In this document: positions 45,198 through 54,674 of the stretch, one piece after another | Numbering within the stretch: the first letter of the stretch is position 1 | Layout: every line of letters begins with the position of its first letter | The notes under the pieces: generated by a model | Told to the model about the DNA's origin: nothing | Databases searched by the model: none | The model's input: only the letters and a program-made list of their open reading frames with translations | Origin: Salticus scenicus | Taxonomy: Eukaryota; Arthropoda; Arachnida; Araneae; Salticidae | Length of the DNA stretch: 64,000 nucleotides | Direction: 5' to 3' | Assembly: GCA_963930645.1 (NCBI GenBank) | Contig: OZ005656.1 | Span: 192,090,979 to 192,154,978, forward strand | Made by a program: the position numbers and the translations under genes

Positions 45198-45400
45198 CAT
45201 ACTTGCCAACATCCTAATTAATATTCGGTAGTGTTGTTAGTCCCGCCCTGTATTTCACACCAGTAAATTTTGTAAAGTAATATTCTTCAAATGCAATTAC
45301 GATTAAATAAGAAGAAAAATACTCTAAAAAGATACTGGTGTGAAAAAGAAGGCGGGGCTAACAATACTACGGAATATTTTTTAATATGTTGGCAAGTAGG
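45198..45400. mobile_element. palindromic MITE, family A, well preserved
   Basis: CATACTTGCCAACATCCTAA pairs with ATATGTTGGCAAGTAGG. GTTAGTCCCGCC pairs with GGCGGGGCTAAC, and TTTCACACCAGTA with TACTGGTGTGAAA. ATATTT occurs on both flanks. Confidence 0.88.
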
Positions 45401-45456
45401 ATATTTCAGCTTATAAACTTTTAAACATTATTTAGTTTTAAAATAATAATTTAAAT

Positions 45457-45658
45457 CATACTTGCCAACATCCTAATTAATATTGCGTAGTATTGTTAGT
45501 GCGGCCCCTTTTTTTCACATCAGTAAATTTTTAGAGTAATATTCTCCAAATGCAATTACGATAAAATAAGAAGAAAAATACCTAAAAAGATACTGGTATG
45601 GAAAAGAAGGCGGGGCTAATAATACTAGGGAATATCTATTAGTACGTTTGCAAGAATG
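45457..45658. mobile_element. palindromic MITE, family A
   Basis: It is 202 bp, with CATACTTGCCAACATCCTAA at the left and GTACGTTTGCAAGAATG at the right. The flanking octamers ATTTAAAT and TTTTAAAT match at 7 of 8, the clearest duplication of this family in the window. Confidence 0.88.
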
Positions 45659-45965
45659 TTTTAAATACTTTTACGATTCCTTTGATAATAACAATATAAT
45701 TATGAAAAAAACTGATGATAAAAGAAAAGAAAATATGTAACATTTTTAAAAACAGAGCTCGAAATCTCCATTCGTTTTTCATGACATTTCAAAATGCGTT
45801 GAAAATAAGGTGGAGACTTCGGGCTATATAAAATTAAAACAATGTCATTCTACTCTTTTGGCACTTCAAGAAAAAGTACTTTCTAACATTTATTAATATC
45901 AACGAAAATCTTCTCCTTTTTTAATTGAAATTGTCCCTTTATTTAAAATAATACGTTTGTGCAGT
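45659..45965. repeat. repeat R4, empty-site copy
   Basis: TAAAAGAAAAGAAAATATGT to AATAATACGTTTGTG matches 22970-23410 without the family A insertion present at 23020-23221. Confidence 0.65.
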
Positions 45966-46590
45966 GATGGCATCATTTTAATTTATTCCGGAGTATTGTT
46001 AGCCTCGCCTTTATTTCCTACCAGTTTTTGCTTAATGGTATTTTTTTTTAACCCAGTTTTATATTGGAGGAAAGCATTCTAAAGTGATCCAAAATAAAGA
46101 TGGCGTTAAAGATGCTCCGGAATAAATTAAAATGTTGGCAATTATAGACCTGCCAATTGTGCTCATTTATCCTTAATAGTGTTAGGCCCCGCCTTTTTTT
46201 TCACACCAGTATATGTGTAGAGTAATAGTCTTCGCATTTATTTGTGAGTACATATTGCTGAATATTACTCTACATATTTAGTGGTGTGAAAATAAGGCGG
46301 GGCCTAACGCTATTACGGATAAGTTAGCATAATTGGAAGGTCTGCATTTACATAATAAATTTCCTTTTTATTTTTATCCCTCAATGTTAAAGAGAATCAG
46401 ATTTGCCAACATTTTAATTTATTTCGGAGCATTTTTGCCTCTTCTTTATTTCACACCATTTCTTGTAAAAAGCACTTTTTGTGTTATTTAATATTTGTAT
46501 ATTAGAGAGAATTGTTCTATAAATAAAGTGGTGCGAAAAAAAGTCGGGGGTAAAAATGCACCAAAATGAATTAAAATTTAAGCAACTATG
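45966..46590. mobile_element. three adjacent family A-type palindromes
   Basis: 45966-46147 has arms TTAATTTATTCCGGAGTATT and GATGCTCCGGAATAAATTAA. 46146-46346 has arms ACCTGCCAATTGTGCTCATT and AAGTTAGCATAATTGGAAGG with cores TTAGGCCCCGCC and GGCGGGGCCTAA. 46397-46590 has arms TTGCCAACATTTTAATTTAT and ATGAATTAAAATTTAAGCAA. They share the GTTAGSCCCGCC core and TTTCACACCAGT but differ at the tips, so they look like sub-families in a row. Confidence 0.8.
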
Positions 46591-46671
46591 AGTGAATGCA
46601 CGTTAAAAAGAGATTTTGTTTTATATTTGAAAGGTATATTATTGTTATTATTATTTATTATTTACTAGCAG

Positions 46672-46902
46672 GCTTTGCCCGCTTCGCTGGACATTATACT
46701 TAAATGAGTTGTCAAAATGCCATATCATTATTAATAACCTAAGTTCCCGCTGTGTTCGGTAGAGGTTTTTCTCGATCGCAATGTGAGTAGTCCGGGTTCT
46801 CACTGCCTTCAGCAGAATTTACCCACTCCTTATTTCCTTTCCCAGTGGGTAATATCGAAATTTTGTGAAATCTCACTTAATTACATAATGCATTCTCCTT
46901 AT
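46672..46902 (-). mobile_element. Helitron 3' end fragment
   Basis: On the minus strand this reads CCAGCGAAGCGGGCAAAGCC, TGCTAG and then T, the same hairpin-CTAG-T ending as the Helitron pair at 33-40 kb. CACTGCCTTCAGCAG near 46800 is a remnant of the same GC-rich unit. It runs into the gypsy LTR at 46903. The 62-codon frame 46783-46971 crosses that junction and is not a gene. Confidence 0.6.
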
Positions 46903-47183
46903 TGTCATTACTTTGTGTGTGATGCATACGGTAAGAAATACTATATTTTGGCATTCCTTTATCTTTACTAACTACGGTACACATTTATTACAGTAACACA
47001 CATTATTTACAATAATTATACACAAATTAAGAGATTAAACAAGTAATTAAAAGCCATCATCGCTTAGCTGCGTAGTAGCTGCATTTCGAAATCAAAACAG
47101 TCTTTTTGTTTAGTTGGCGGTTGCCGTTAACATATGGCAACCGCGTTATTCCAGAAGTTCATGGTTACAGTTTATACACAACA
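46903..47183 (-). repeat. gypsy 3' LTR
   Basis: It starts TGTTGTGTATAAAC and ends with CA in minus-strand reading (plus strand TGTCATTACTTTGTG at 46903). It carries a hairpin near 47115-47143 (GCGGTTGCC and GGCAACCGC). The plus-strand frame 47114-47299 beginning MAVAVNIW is only an LTR shadow. Confidence 0.95.
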
Positions 47184-47195
47184 CCTCCTCTCCAC
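47184..47195 (-). promoter_or_regulatory. polypurine tract
   Basis: The minus strand reads GTGGAGAGGAGG directly before the 3' LTR, the expected primer for plus-strand DNA synthesis. It lies just after the pol stop codon (47196). Confidence 0.8.
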
Positions 47196-48557
47196 TTAGA
47201 GATCAAGTCTTTGGGGGGGGGGTCTACGAATCCTTCCAGAACGTCGTAGCGTGGCTCCTGGATTTTGTGGCACTTTCGGTAAACTCACACTTGTCGTAGT
47301 AAGCTCACTGTCTTTTACTGCTGGTGTTTCAACAGATGAGTCTCCAGCCGGAACATTTTCAGTGGGTGCAGATGATCTGGTTGAAGTTTCCATAGGTGTT
47401 TCTTGAATATTGGATTCCTCATTTAGAATCGTCGTAGTAGAATCCTCAGCAACCGGGAAACTCTGAGATGGAGTCCAATGATGACCATGCACTGAATAAT
47501 CAACGTTTTGTACCTGATCACCAACTGGACGGATTTGATCTACATGTCTTCGTACTAATGTCCCTTGAACATCAATAGTATAATGTAGCGCACCATCTTG
47601 GCTGATTACTTGACCAAATTTCCATTTGGAATTTGCTGCTCTATAATCTCGAACAGCCACTTTGTCACCCACATTAAATTTTCTGTCCCTGAACTCATAA
47701 ACACCTTTTCTAATATTTTCTTGCACTCTGGATTTCAAATCAGGCAACAACAAATTAATTCGGGTTCTTATGTCCCGTTTCAGGAATAGCATGGCTGGAC
47801 TATGCATTGTGGTGACGTTAGGTGCCTTTCGATAATGAAGCAAGAACGTGCTTAATTTTTGACTTATGCTTCCAGCATAGTGTTGCATTGCACGTAATGA
47901 TTGTTTCAAAGTGTATACGTAACGCTCAGCTTGACCATTGCTCGATGGCTTAAATGGTGCAGATGTTTTGTGCTTAATGCCATTGTTTAACATGAACATT
48001 TCAAATTCGTGTGAAGTGAACTGAGGTCCGTTATCGCTTACAAGTACTACAGGTAAGCCAAATCGGCTGAAACAATCTCGAAGGCAATCTATGGTCTTAT
48101 GGGCGGTAGTTGTTTTCATTGGATAAACTTCTAACCACTTAGAATGTGCATCGACAATAAGAAGGAACATGTGTTCAAAGATAGGCCCAGCGAAATCTAT
48201 ATGAATCCTATCCCATGGCGAACTAGGGTACTCCCAGTGATGGACTTTTACCCTAGATGGGTCAGCTTTATATTTGGTACCCTCTGTACAATTATTCGCA
48301 GCATCCTCGATATCTCTATCAATATTCTTCCAGTATACGAAAGATTTGGTGATAGCCTTCATCTTTACAATACCAAGGTGCCCCTCGTGCAGTTCTGCTA
48401 ACACTTGTTTTTGATATACCTTCGGGATGCATACCCTTTGACCATACATAATACACCCATCTTCAATTGTGTATTTTGCTTCCCTACCCTGCAAATCCTT
48501 GCCCTTTCTAAGAGCATTTAGAAGCGGCCCCAGCTCTTGGTCTTTCGACGTAGCTTG
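47196..48557 (-). pseudogene. gypsy pol, integrase part downstream of the in-frame stop
   Basis: This is in the same frame as the upstream pol and continuous with it except for the TGA at 48558-48560. The 432-residue frame annotated from a TTG at 48494 has the HHCC region (H36, H39, C69), with the last Cys replaced by Gly (CTEG). The catalytic triad is complete: D100 in HIDFAG, D154 in SDNGPQF and E190 in NGQAERY, giving D-x53-D-x35-E. The chromodomain-free C-terminus has a GDKVAVRDY segment and ends RRSGRIRRPPPQRLDL. Translation would need read-through of the TGA. Confidence 0.9.
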
Positions 48558-50705
48558 TCATAATTCTCTGGATGTTATAGGTAAGGTTTCTATTTGCCCC
48601 ATCTGATTAATATAAATATCATCTTTGACATCCAATTCTTCAGACTTCTTCGGTAAGCGCGAAAGACAGTCTGCATTTCCATGATTTTTAGTATCCCTAT
48701 ACTTGATGTCAAATTCAAAAGATTGCAAAATTAGGGCATAATGCAAAAGCCTAGTAGCTGCTAAAACAGGTAATCTCCGTTTAGAACTAAAGATAGCTAC
48801 TAGAGGTTTGTGGTCTGTAATCAAAGTGAATCTGCGACATTTTAAATATAGATAAAATTTCTGTACGGCCCATACAATGGCTAGGGCCTCTTTATCTATT
48901 TGGAAGTATTTTTGCTCAGTTCGTGACAAAGTTCTTGAAGCTATGGGTCGTTCAGTTCCATCAGGGTACAGATGAGACAATACACTACCTACACCAACTG
49001 GTGAAGCATCAGTAGCTAAAGTTATCGGTAGGTGTGGATCATAATGCACTAAAACTCTGGGAGAGCAAATCTCCTTTTTGATTTTCTCGAAAGCTTCCTG
49101 ACAATTCCTCGACCATTTAAATTTTAAATCTTTTTTTGTAAAGTCATTAAGGGGATTTGACATGGTGGCTAAGTTTTTACAAAATTTCCCGTAGAAATTT
49201 ACCAGCCCCAAAAGACTCTTTACCTCCTGTACATCTTTCGGAACAGGGGCATTTAAAATTGCTGAAATCTTATCATCAGTTTTGTGCAATCCATTTGCAT
49301 CTGTTGTGTGTCCCAGAAAATTTATCTCTTTTTGAAAAAAATGACTTTTATTTAAGTTCAATTTCAAACCATGTTCTTTACATTTTTTGAAAAATTCCTC
49401 CAAGGCCCTTAAGTGTGACATTTCGTCAGACCCCGTAATCCGTGCATCATCCATAAACACCTTAACACCTTCCATTCCCTGGAAGAGCCCGTCTACGTAG
49501 CGTTGCCAAATTGCAGGTGCTCCGTTTAAGCCGTACATTAGTCTTTTGCAAATATACAGCCCCTTACGCGTGTTAATGGTTAAAAGATTTTGGCTTTCGG
49601 GGTGTACCTTCATTTGTAAGTATGCATGTTTGAAATCAAGTTTTGAAAACTGTTTACCCCCGTTTAAGCTTGAAAATATTTCTTCCAATTTCGGTAAGGG
49701 GTGCTGCGGAACGACCAAATTAGGGTTAAGCGTTACAGAAAAATCCGCACATAATCTAATATTGCCGTCTGATTTAACTACCGGAACCACGGGCGTAGCC
49801 CACTCTGAACTCTTCACCCTCTCAATGATTCCATCCTTCTCCAACCTATCAATTTCTTTTTCAACTCTTTCCTTTAAAGCAAACGGTACAGTTCTGAATC
49901 TGCGAAATATTGGTTTAACCCCCTGCTTCAGTTCCAGCTTAACCTCATAATTGTTGATCTCTCCTAATTTGTCATTAAATAATTCCTTATATTGTGTTAA
50001 AAGTTTGTTTAAATTTATGTTACTTACTGCTCTGACAGTTTTTATAGCGTTCCAATCTAGGTTTATTTTATGGAGCCATTCACGGCCAAGGATCGTATCC
50101 AAATTCTCTTTCATTATGTATAAATTTAACAGCAAACATTGATATTTATACTCAACCTTCACGGTGACATATCCCATTGGCATTAAAGAGTCCCCCTTAT
50201 ACGTCTTGAAGACAATATTAGTAGTCCGAATTTTCTTATTAGATATTTTCCTAAAATTCCTAATGCTCATAACACTCACGGCCCCACCAGTATCCAATTC
50301 CATTTGGCAGTTTTTATTCTCAATTTTTAGATTTACCATTATCGGGGGTTGCCTTGGCTCTTCCTCCCGTAATGTATATCCCTCATCCTGTAGTTCAAAT
50401 AAAGGTACTTGATTTTTGTTCTCAATAACATTATTCAAATTTACCTGTTTTTGTTTGACCGGTTTAGCAGCCGCTTTCTTTGCAGCAAAACACAGCCTTT
50501 GGATATGGCCGATTTTAGAACAATAATTGCATTTACTTGCAATAAATTTACAATTATTGCCATTATGGTCCGTGCCAGAGCATCTCGTACATTTCGATTT
50601 TTTCTGCCTTTCCGCAAAAGTTTGTTTCTGATACTTCTGTTTACCCTTCTTCCCAGCATGTAAAGCATTTATACACCTGTCCATAATATCATTTGTTCGT
50701 TTCAA
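48558..50705 (-). CDS. pol: gypsy pol: nucleocapsid knuckles, protease, RT, RNase H
   Basis: The 715-codon frame starts at a TTG, not an ATG. Two CCHC knuckles lie at residues 39-52 and 59-72. The retropepsin site DTG is at 138-140. The reverse transcriptase runs about 255-440, with the first Asp in KLDFKHAYLQM (357) and the active site as FMDD (417-420). RNase H follows with D566, E606 and D631. The frame stops at TGA, 21 codons before the integrase frame. It is out of phase with gag, so expression would require a -1 shift or repair. The protein motifs are otherwise intact. Confidence 0.93.
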   Translation of the reverse strand: MKRTNDIMDRCINALHAGKKGKQKYQKQTFAERQKKSKCTRCSGTDHNGNNCKFIASKCNYCSKIGHIQRLCFAAKKAAAKPVKQKQVNLNNVIENKNQVPLFELQDEGYTLREEEPRQPPIMVNLKIENKNCQMELDTGGAVSVMSIRNFRKISNKKIRTTNIVFKTYKGDSLMPMGYVTVKVEYKYQCLLLNLYIMKENLDTILGREWLHKINLDWNAIKTVRAVSNINLNKLLTQYKELFNDKLGEINNYEVKLELKQGVKPIFRRFRTVPFALKERVEKEIDRLEKDGIIERVKSSEWATPVVPVVKSDGNIRLCADFSVTLNPNLVVPQHPLPKLEEIFSSLNGGKQFSKLDFKHAYLQMKVHPESQNLLTINTRKGLYICKRLMYGLNGAPAIWQRYVDGLFQGMEGVKVFMDDARITGSDEMSHLRALEEFFKKCKEHGLKLNLNKSHFFQKEINFLGHTTDANGLHKTDDKISAILNAPVPKDVQEVKSLLGLVNFYGKFCKNLATMSNPLNDFTKKDLKFKWSRNCQEAFEKIKKEICSPRVLVHYDPHLPITLATDASPVGVGSVLSHLYPDGTERPIASRTLSRTEQKYFQIDKEALAIVWAVQKFYLYLKCRRFTLITDHKPLVAIFSSKRRLPVLAATRLLHYALILQSFEFDIKYRDTKNHGNADCLSRLPKKSEELDVKDDIYINQMGQIETLPITSREL

Positions 50706-51283
50706 GCCTTCTCCATCGCTAACGCTATCTGTAATGTTTTGTCGAGATCTATATTATCCTCTTCGAACAATCTATCGAGAATAGTTTTATCCCGCAATCC
50801 ACTTACAAAAACGTCTCTCAGCGTAATATTTAACATATTAGTACCATAATCACAATGCAAGACAAGGGCTCTTAATTCAGCCATATAGTTATTTATAGTT
50901 TCCCCCTCATGTTGTTTACGGTTAAGAAACTTATGGCGTGAAGGGATTATCAAGGGTTTCGGATTTAGATGCGTTTTTAAAACATCTTTCAACTTATTCA
51001 AGGTCTGGTCGGAAGGAATGTCAGGAGCTAACACATTTTTCAATAGCTGGTATAATTTTGGGCTTAAAGATGAAATAAAAACTTTAGCTCTTAATTCTTC
51101 TGGAACCTGTTGGACATCAAGATATGTCTCGAAGCGTTCCAGGAAGCAATCGAAATTTTCCGTTTCATCATTAAATTTCTCAAACTGTACCGCTACTTTC
51201 TGTTGCACCGAAGAATCTTTCTTCTGCAGTGCCTTTAATAGTTCTTGATTTTGTTCAAGCAACGCTTTAATTTGCTCCTCCAT
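50702..51283 (-). CDS. gag: gypsy gag (capsid region)
   Basis: The 193-residue product begins at a true ATG with a short Leu/Gln-rich helix (MEEQIKALLEQNQELLKAL). It then has the retrotransposon gag core: FLERFETYLDVQQVPEELRA, FISSLSPKLYQLLKN and LNRKQHEGETINNYMAELRA. It ends LAMEKA with TGA at 50702-50704, just before the zinc knuckles, which lie in the pol frame. The pol frame is open for about 14 codons upstream of the overlap, so a -1 shift could join them; no classic slippery heptamer is obvious. A one-base deletion is an equally good explanation. Confidence 0.9.
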   Translation of the reverse strand: MEEQIKALLEQNQELLKALQKKDSSVQQKVAVQFEKFNDETENFDCFLERFETYLDVQQVPEELRAKVFISSLSPKLYQLLKNVLAPDIPSDQTLNKLKDVLKTHLNPKPLIIPSRHKFLNRKQHEGETINNYMAELRALVLHCDYGTNMLNITLRDVFVSGLRDKTILDRLFEEDNIDLDKTLQIALAMEKA

Positions 51284-51356
51284 TACTTCCGATCAAAGAA
51301 AAATAATAATCTTTTTTACCTTGAGATGACTTCGGCTTAGCCCACGCCCTAATCCA

Positions 51357-51374
51357 TTATTAGCATCGTCGCCA
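51357..51374 (-). promoter_or_regulatory. candidate primer-binding site
   Basis: Two bases after the 5' LTR the minus strand reads TGGCGACGATGC, the usual TGGCG-start of a tRNA-complementary site. I cannot name the tRNA from this alone. Confidence 0.6.
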
Positions 51375-51376
51375 GC

Positions 51377-51657
51377 TGTCATTACTTTGTGTGTGATGCA
51401 TACGGGAAGAAATACTATATTTTGGCATTCCTTTATCTTTACTAACTACGGTACACATTTATTACAGTAACACACATTATTTACAATAATTATACACAAA
51501 TTAAGAGATTAAACAAGTAATTAAAAGCCATCATCGCTTAGCTGCGTAGTAGCTGCATTTCGAAATCTAAACAGTCTTTTTGTTTAGTTGGCGGTTGCCG
51601 TTAACATATGGCAACCGCGTTATTCCAGAAGTTCATGGTTCCAGTTTATACACAACA
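51377..51657 (-). repeat. gypsy 5' LTR
   Basis: 281 bp, the same as 46903-47183 apart from three substitutions seen by eye. It begins TGTTGTGTATAAAC in minus-strand reading. The 91-codon plus frame 51588-51863 starts in it and is a shadow. Confidence 0.95.
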
Positions 51658-52646
51658 CTAATCAACACTCACACACCAAAATTTGCTATTCGAAGATAAT
51701 TTATGGCAAATTCAAAGAGGAAAACGTGTTTTTACGCGCGTTTATTGCCCCCGACCCCAAAAGGGTAATGGAGGTAATTCGTAAAACTCCTTTACAATTA
51801 GTGTCGGATACATGTAAAAAATTTACCTCGGATTACATGTCTGCAGATCCGCATATATCATAGATTTCCCAACACAAATTTAGCAAATTTGCTCCTTCGT
51901 ACCCCCCCCCCCCCAAAAAAAAAAAAAAAAAAAAGTGTTTTTGGAAATATCTGAAGAAGACGCATGGCTGTTTAAATACCTATCTAACATTTTTAGTAAT
52001 GTTCTACTAAAAAATCCGGAATTTCTAAATTCTTCCCACAAAAGAACATTTTTTCCATCCCTCCTGTAAAAATCAAGAATTCCAAAATCGTACATAATGT
52101 TTTAATTATACTCAAGTCTAGTCTCCTCCTGTGATATTTCTTCACCGTGAAATAATTTGGAACCGATTTATGCTTACAAACTCTTTTTCTTTCTTTTTTT
52201 TTTTTTTTTTTTGCTACCTGCCCTCCAGGGTTAAAGGGAGGGGAGACATTTCTATAAATCCCATTACTTTAGGAGTCGGATATATATAAACAATCCAAGC
52301 ACCAAACTTTGTAACCGCAGCTCTCAAAAATTTCCCAAAACAAATTTATCACTAAAAGGTGTTTCTTGAATTTGCCCTTTGTGACACATCCCCTCTCCCC
52401 CTCGAAAATGGCAGGAGTATATATATATAGGAGTATATAAACCGGAAAGAAATTCAACAAAACTGACAGTAGTTTTTAATGCCTCAAGTCCCATATCAAA
52501 AGGAAATTCATTAAATTCATTACTCTAAATTGGAGGAGTAATTCGAGATGATATTTTTACCTTAATGACCAGATTTACAAAGCACATCTTTGTTTTCACT
52601 GCCGATGTACAAAAAATGTTTCGAATATTCTTGATAACACCAGAAC

Positions 52647-52678
<32 letters not shown>

Positions 52679-52690
52679 ACGAATACTTTA
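51658..52690. other. no gene; two diverged tandem-like units and homopolymers
   Basis: Phrases such as TTTCCCAA(C/A)ACAAATTTA, GTTTTTGGAA/GTTTCTTGAA and CCCCCTC recur about 430 bp apart (near 51865 and 52325), suggesting two diverged copies of one unit. There is a C14-A20 tract at 51903-51935, a T run near 52193-52212 and an A run near 52648-52671. The frames 51880-52095 and 52269-52460 are not genes. Confidence 0.45.
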
Positions 52691-52729
52691 GAGAACAGAA
52701 ATTGATGAACAGGAAATATATTTTAGTTA

Positions 52730-53180
52730 GTTACTGTCACATATGGGATAGTAAGTGCTCCATTCTTAGCTATGCGTACGCTACACCAACTAGCATTAGT
52801 GAATCAAATATATCCCATTAGCTTTTCTGATAGTAATGTTCGATATTTATATGGGCGATGTTTTATCAGGCTCTGACCCATTAAGTAAGACTAAAGAATT
52901 ACAATATTAATTATTCGAAATCTTCAAAAAGGGAGGTATGCACCTTCATAAATGATCTAGTAATTCAAGTGAATTAAAAAATAGTGATGGTTCAAGTTAT
53001 GCATTTTTAAATTGCAAAATTACTAAAACATTAGGAGTTCGAATTCCAAAGTAGATCACTTTGCGTTTAAGGTAACAATCCAGCTACTAACTGTACAAAC
53101 CAAGAGATGCGTACTATCAACAATAGCACATACTTTTTATCCCCTAGGTTTACTAGGTCCGATCGTTCCCAATTAAAAAA
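52730..53180 (+). pseudogene. BEL/Pao reverse transcriptase C-terminal part
   Basis: The translation includes VTYGIVSAPFLAMRTLHQLA, the BEL motif just before the active site. A decayed stretch follows (SDSNVRYLYGRC, where the Y-x-D-D block has been lost), and then TKRCVLSTIAHTFYPLGLLGPIV, the conserved BEL linker (KR-LS-IA--FDPLGLL-P). Several frameshifts and stops separate these. Confidence 0.8.
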
Positions 53181-53249
53181 AAAAATATATGTAAAAACTG
53201 TGGTTGTTGAAGATCGAATGGAATGACCCCTAACCACTAGAAACTCAAA

Positions 53250-53762
53250 AAGAGTGGAAGCGTTTAATAGAGTCTCTACATGTAATAAATGATATAAAGA
53301 CCGACAGATGCATAGTTATAGAAGATTCAATAGATGTAGAATTAGACGGATTTACCGACAGCTCAGAACTTGCCTACAGAGCAGTTGTTTATGCCAAGTC
53401 AACCAACAGGAAAGCAGGATTTAAAATAAAAATTATTGTCAGTAAATCCAGAGTTGCGCCCATAAAAAAGGTTACTGTTACGCGCTGTAGAATTGTATGC
53501 TGCAGCTTTTCTAGTGAAATTAATGAAAAAAGTGCAAATAGCACTAAAGCTGAACGTAACATCTCTTTATTTCTGGAGTGATTCCATGATTGTTTTGTGT
53601 TGGATAAGGAAAGAGGCTCACCACCTTAAAAAATTTGTATCGAATAGAGTGACAACCATTCAAGAGATGTCTGATGTGCACCAATGGAGACAAGTGCAAT
53701 CCCAGAATAATCCGGCTGACTTGTTATCTAGAGGTATAGACCCAAATGAATTAGTACATTAG
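53250..53762 (+). pseudogene. BEL/Pao RNase H-like domain
   Basis: Translation gives ELDGFTDSSELAYRAVVYAK with the first Asp, then SKSRVAPIKK. A shift follows into the 89-residue frame 53493-53762, with YFWSDSMIVLCWI and a late stretch VSNRVTTIQEMSDVHQWRQV, QSQNNPADLLSRGI. This is the BEL tether between RNase H and integrase and is well preserved. Confidence 0.88.
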
Positions 53763-54063
53763 GATCTGTGGTGGCATGGCCCTAAATACTTGACTATGGC
53801 AGAATATCCCAAAAAAACATCACAGTGTCTGTGATAGTAAATGACTATGAAAAAGAACTTAAATCTAATATATAACATTTAAGTGAAAGACCATTTATCA
53901 GTAAATGTAGTACTTTTTTATCTGCTTTCTTACTAATAGTAACAGTTATTCTAAAAATGTCCGTGTTATTAGTTTTATTTGCAGGTTCGTAAGAAATTGT
54001 AAAAATAAAATTAAACAAAAGGGTCCTTTGCAAATTAAAGAGATATAGATCGCTGAAAAGGTC

Positions 54064-54308
54064 TTGATAAAAATGTTACAAGAAGAAGAGTTTAAGAAGG
54101 AAATGGTTGCTCTGAAAAATTCAGGTGCAGTAAGCCCTAGAGGTCAGGTAAGCAATTTGCATCCTTTCATTGACAAAGAAGGCTTGCTAAGAGTAGGAAA
54201 GAGACTTGAAAAAAGTGATTTAAATTATAATATGAAATTTCCAATTCTTCTTCCATTTAAACATGAACTAACTGGAATAATCACTGAATTTTATCATAAA
54301 AGTTTCCA
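54064..54308 (+). pseudogene. BEL/Pao integrase N-terminal part
   Basis: FIDKEGLLRVGKRLEKSDLN and PILLPFKHELTGIITEFYHK are the standard BEL lead-in to the HHCC domain. The domain breaks off after FYHKSFHS, where a 1.36-kb element is inserted, and continues at about 55671 (HARPNS, LLYYLREKF). The last codons of the 93-residue frame 54064-54345 belong to the insertion. Confidence 0.88.
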
Positions 54309-54605
54309 CTCTCTAAAAGTCCACTCTCTAAAATATGAAGAGTGAGATCTGTCTCTAAAAGAGTGGCATATTACTCTTTGAACAAGCCAAAATGGAGCCA
54401 ACCTCTAAAGAGTGAAAAGTCTCTTTTCGAAAGTATGAGATTTCTCACTCTTTAATAAGAGTGAGATTATTCTGAGTAATTCAAAGAATATGACTGTTTA
54501 TTTTTCTTAAAAAATTTTTTGGATACGCTACACGATATGTTTTCATCTCAATACTTCTTATCCCATTGGACTCAGTTTAGCGATGGAAAGGATGCAGATT
54601 GGATA

Positions 54606-54674
54606 TGCGGGGAATCGAACCGAAGCCAGCTCCGTGGCTGGCGAGCATCTTACCACTGAACCACTGGGGATACA
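54606..54674 (-). repeat. tRNA-like segment with A and B boxes
   Basis: The minus strand reads TGGTTCAGTGG (plus 54653-54663, A box) and then GGTTCGATTCC (plus 54611-54621, perfect B box). The segment resembles tRNA-Gly in the D arm and around a GCCAGCCACGG loop. The acceptor and T stems do not pair well, so it is a tRNA-derived SINE head or a dead tRNA rather than a working gene. Its own hairpin GCCAGC-CACGGA-GCTGGC is perfect. Confidence 0.65.

Larger units (their letters stand above)
46903..51657 (-). mobile_element. gypsy-type LTR retrotransposon, near complete
   Basis: Two 281-bp LTRs enclose gag, protease, reverse transcriptase, RNase H and integrase in gypsy order on the minus strand, with a primer-binding site candidate and a polypurine tract in the right places. 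By eye the LTRs differ at only three positions (around 46932/51406, 47092/51566 and 47167/51641), so the insertion is recent. The flanking pentamers are CTTAT and CTAAT (4 of 5). No envelope frame. Coding defects are one in-frame stop in pol and an out-of-phase gag/pol junction. Confidence 0.95.

Noticed and set aside
47114..51863. Plus-strand frames starting MAVAVNIWQPRYSRSSW at both gypsy ends
   Set aside because: They are shadows of the two LTRs.
54606..54674. Functional tRNA-Gly gene
   Set aside because: A and B boxes are good but the acceptor and T stems do not pair, so it is listed as a tRNA-like repeat.
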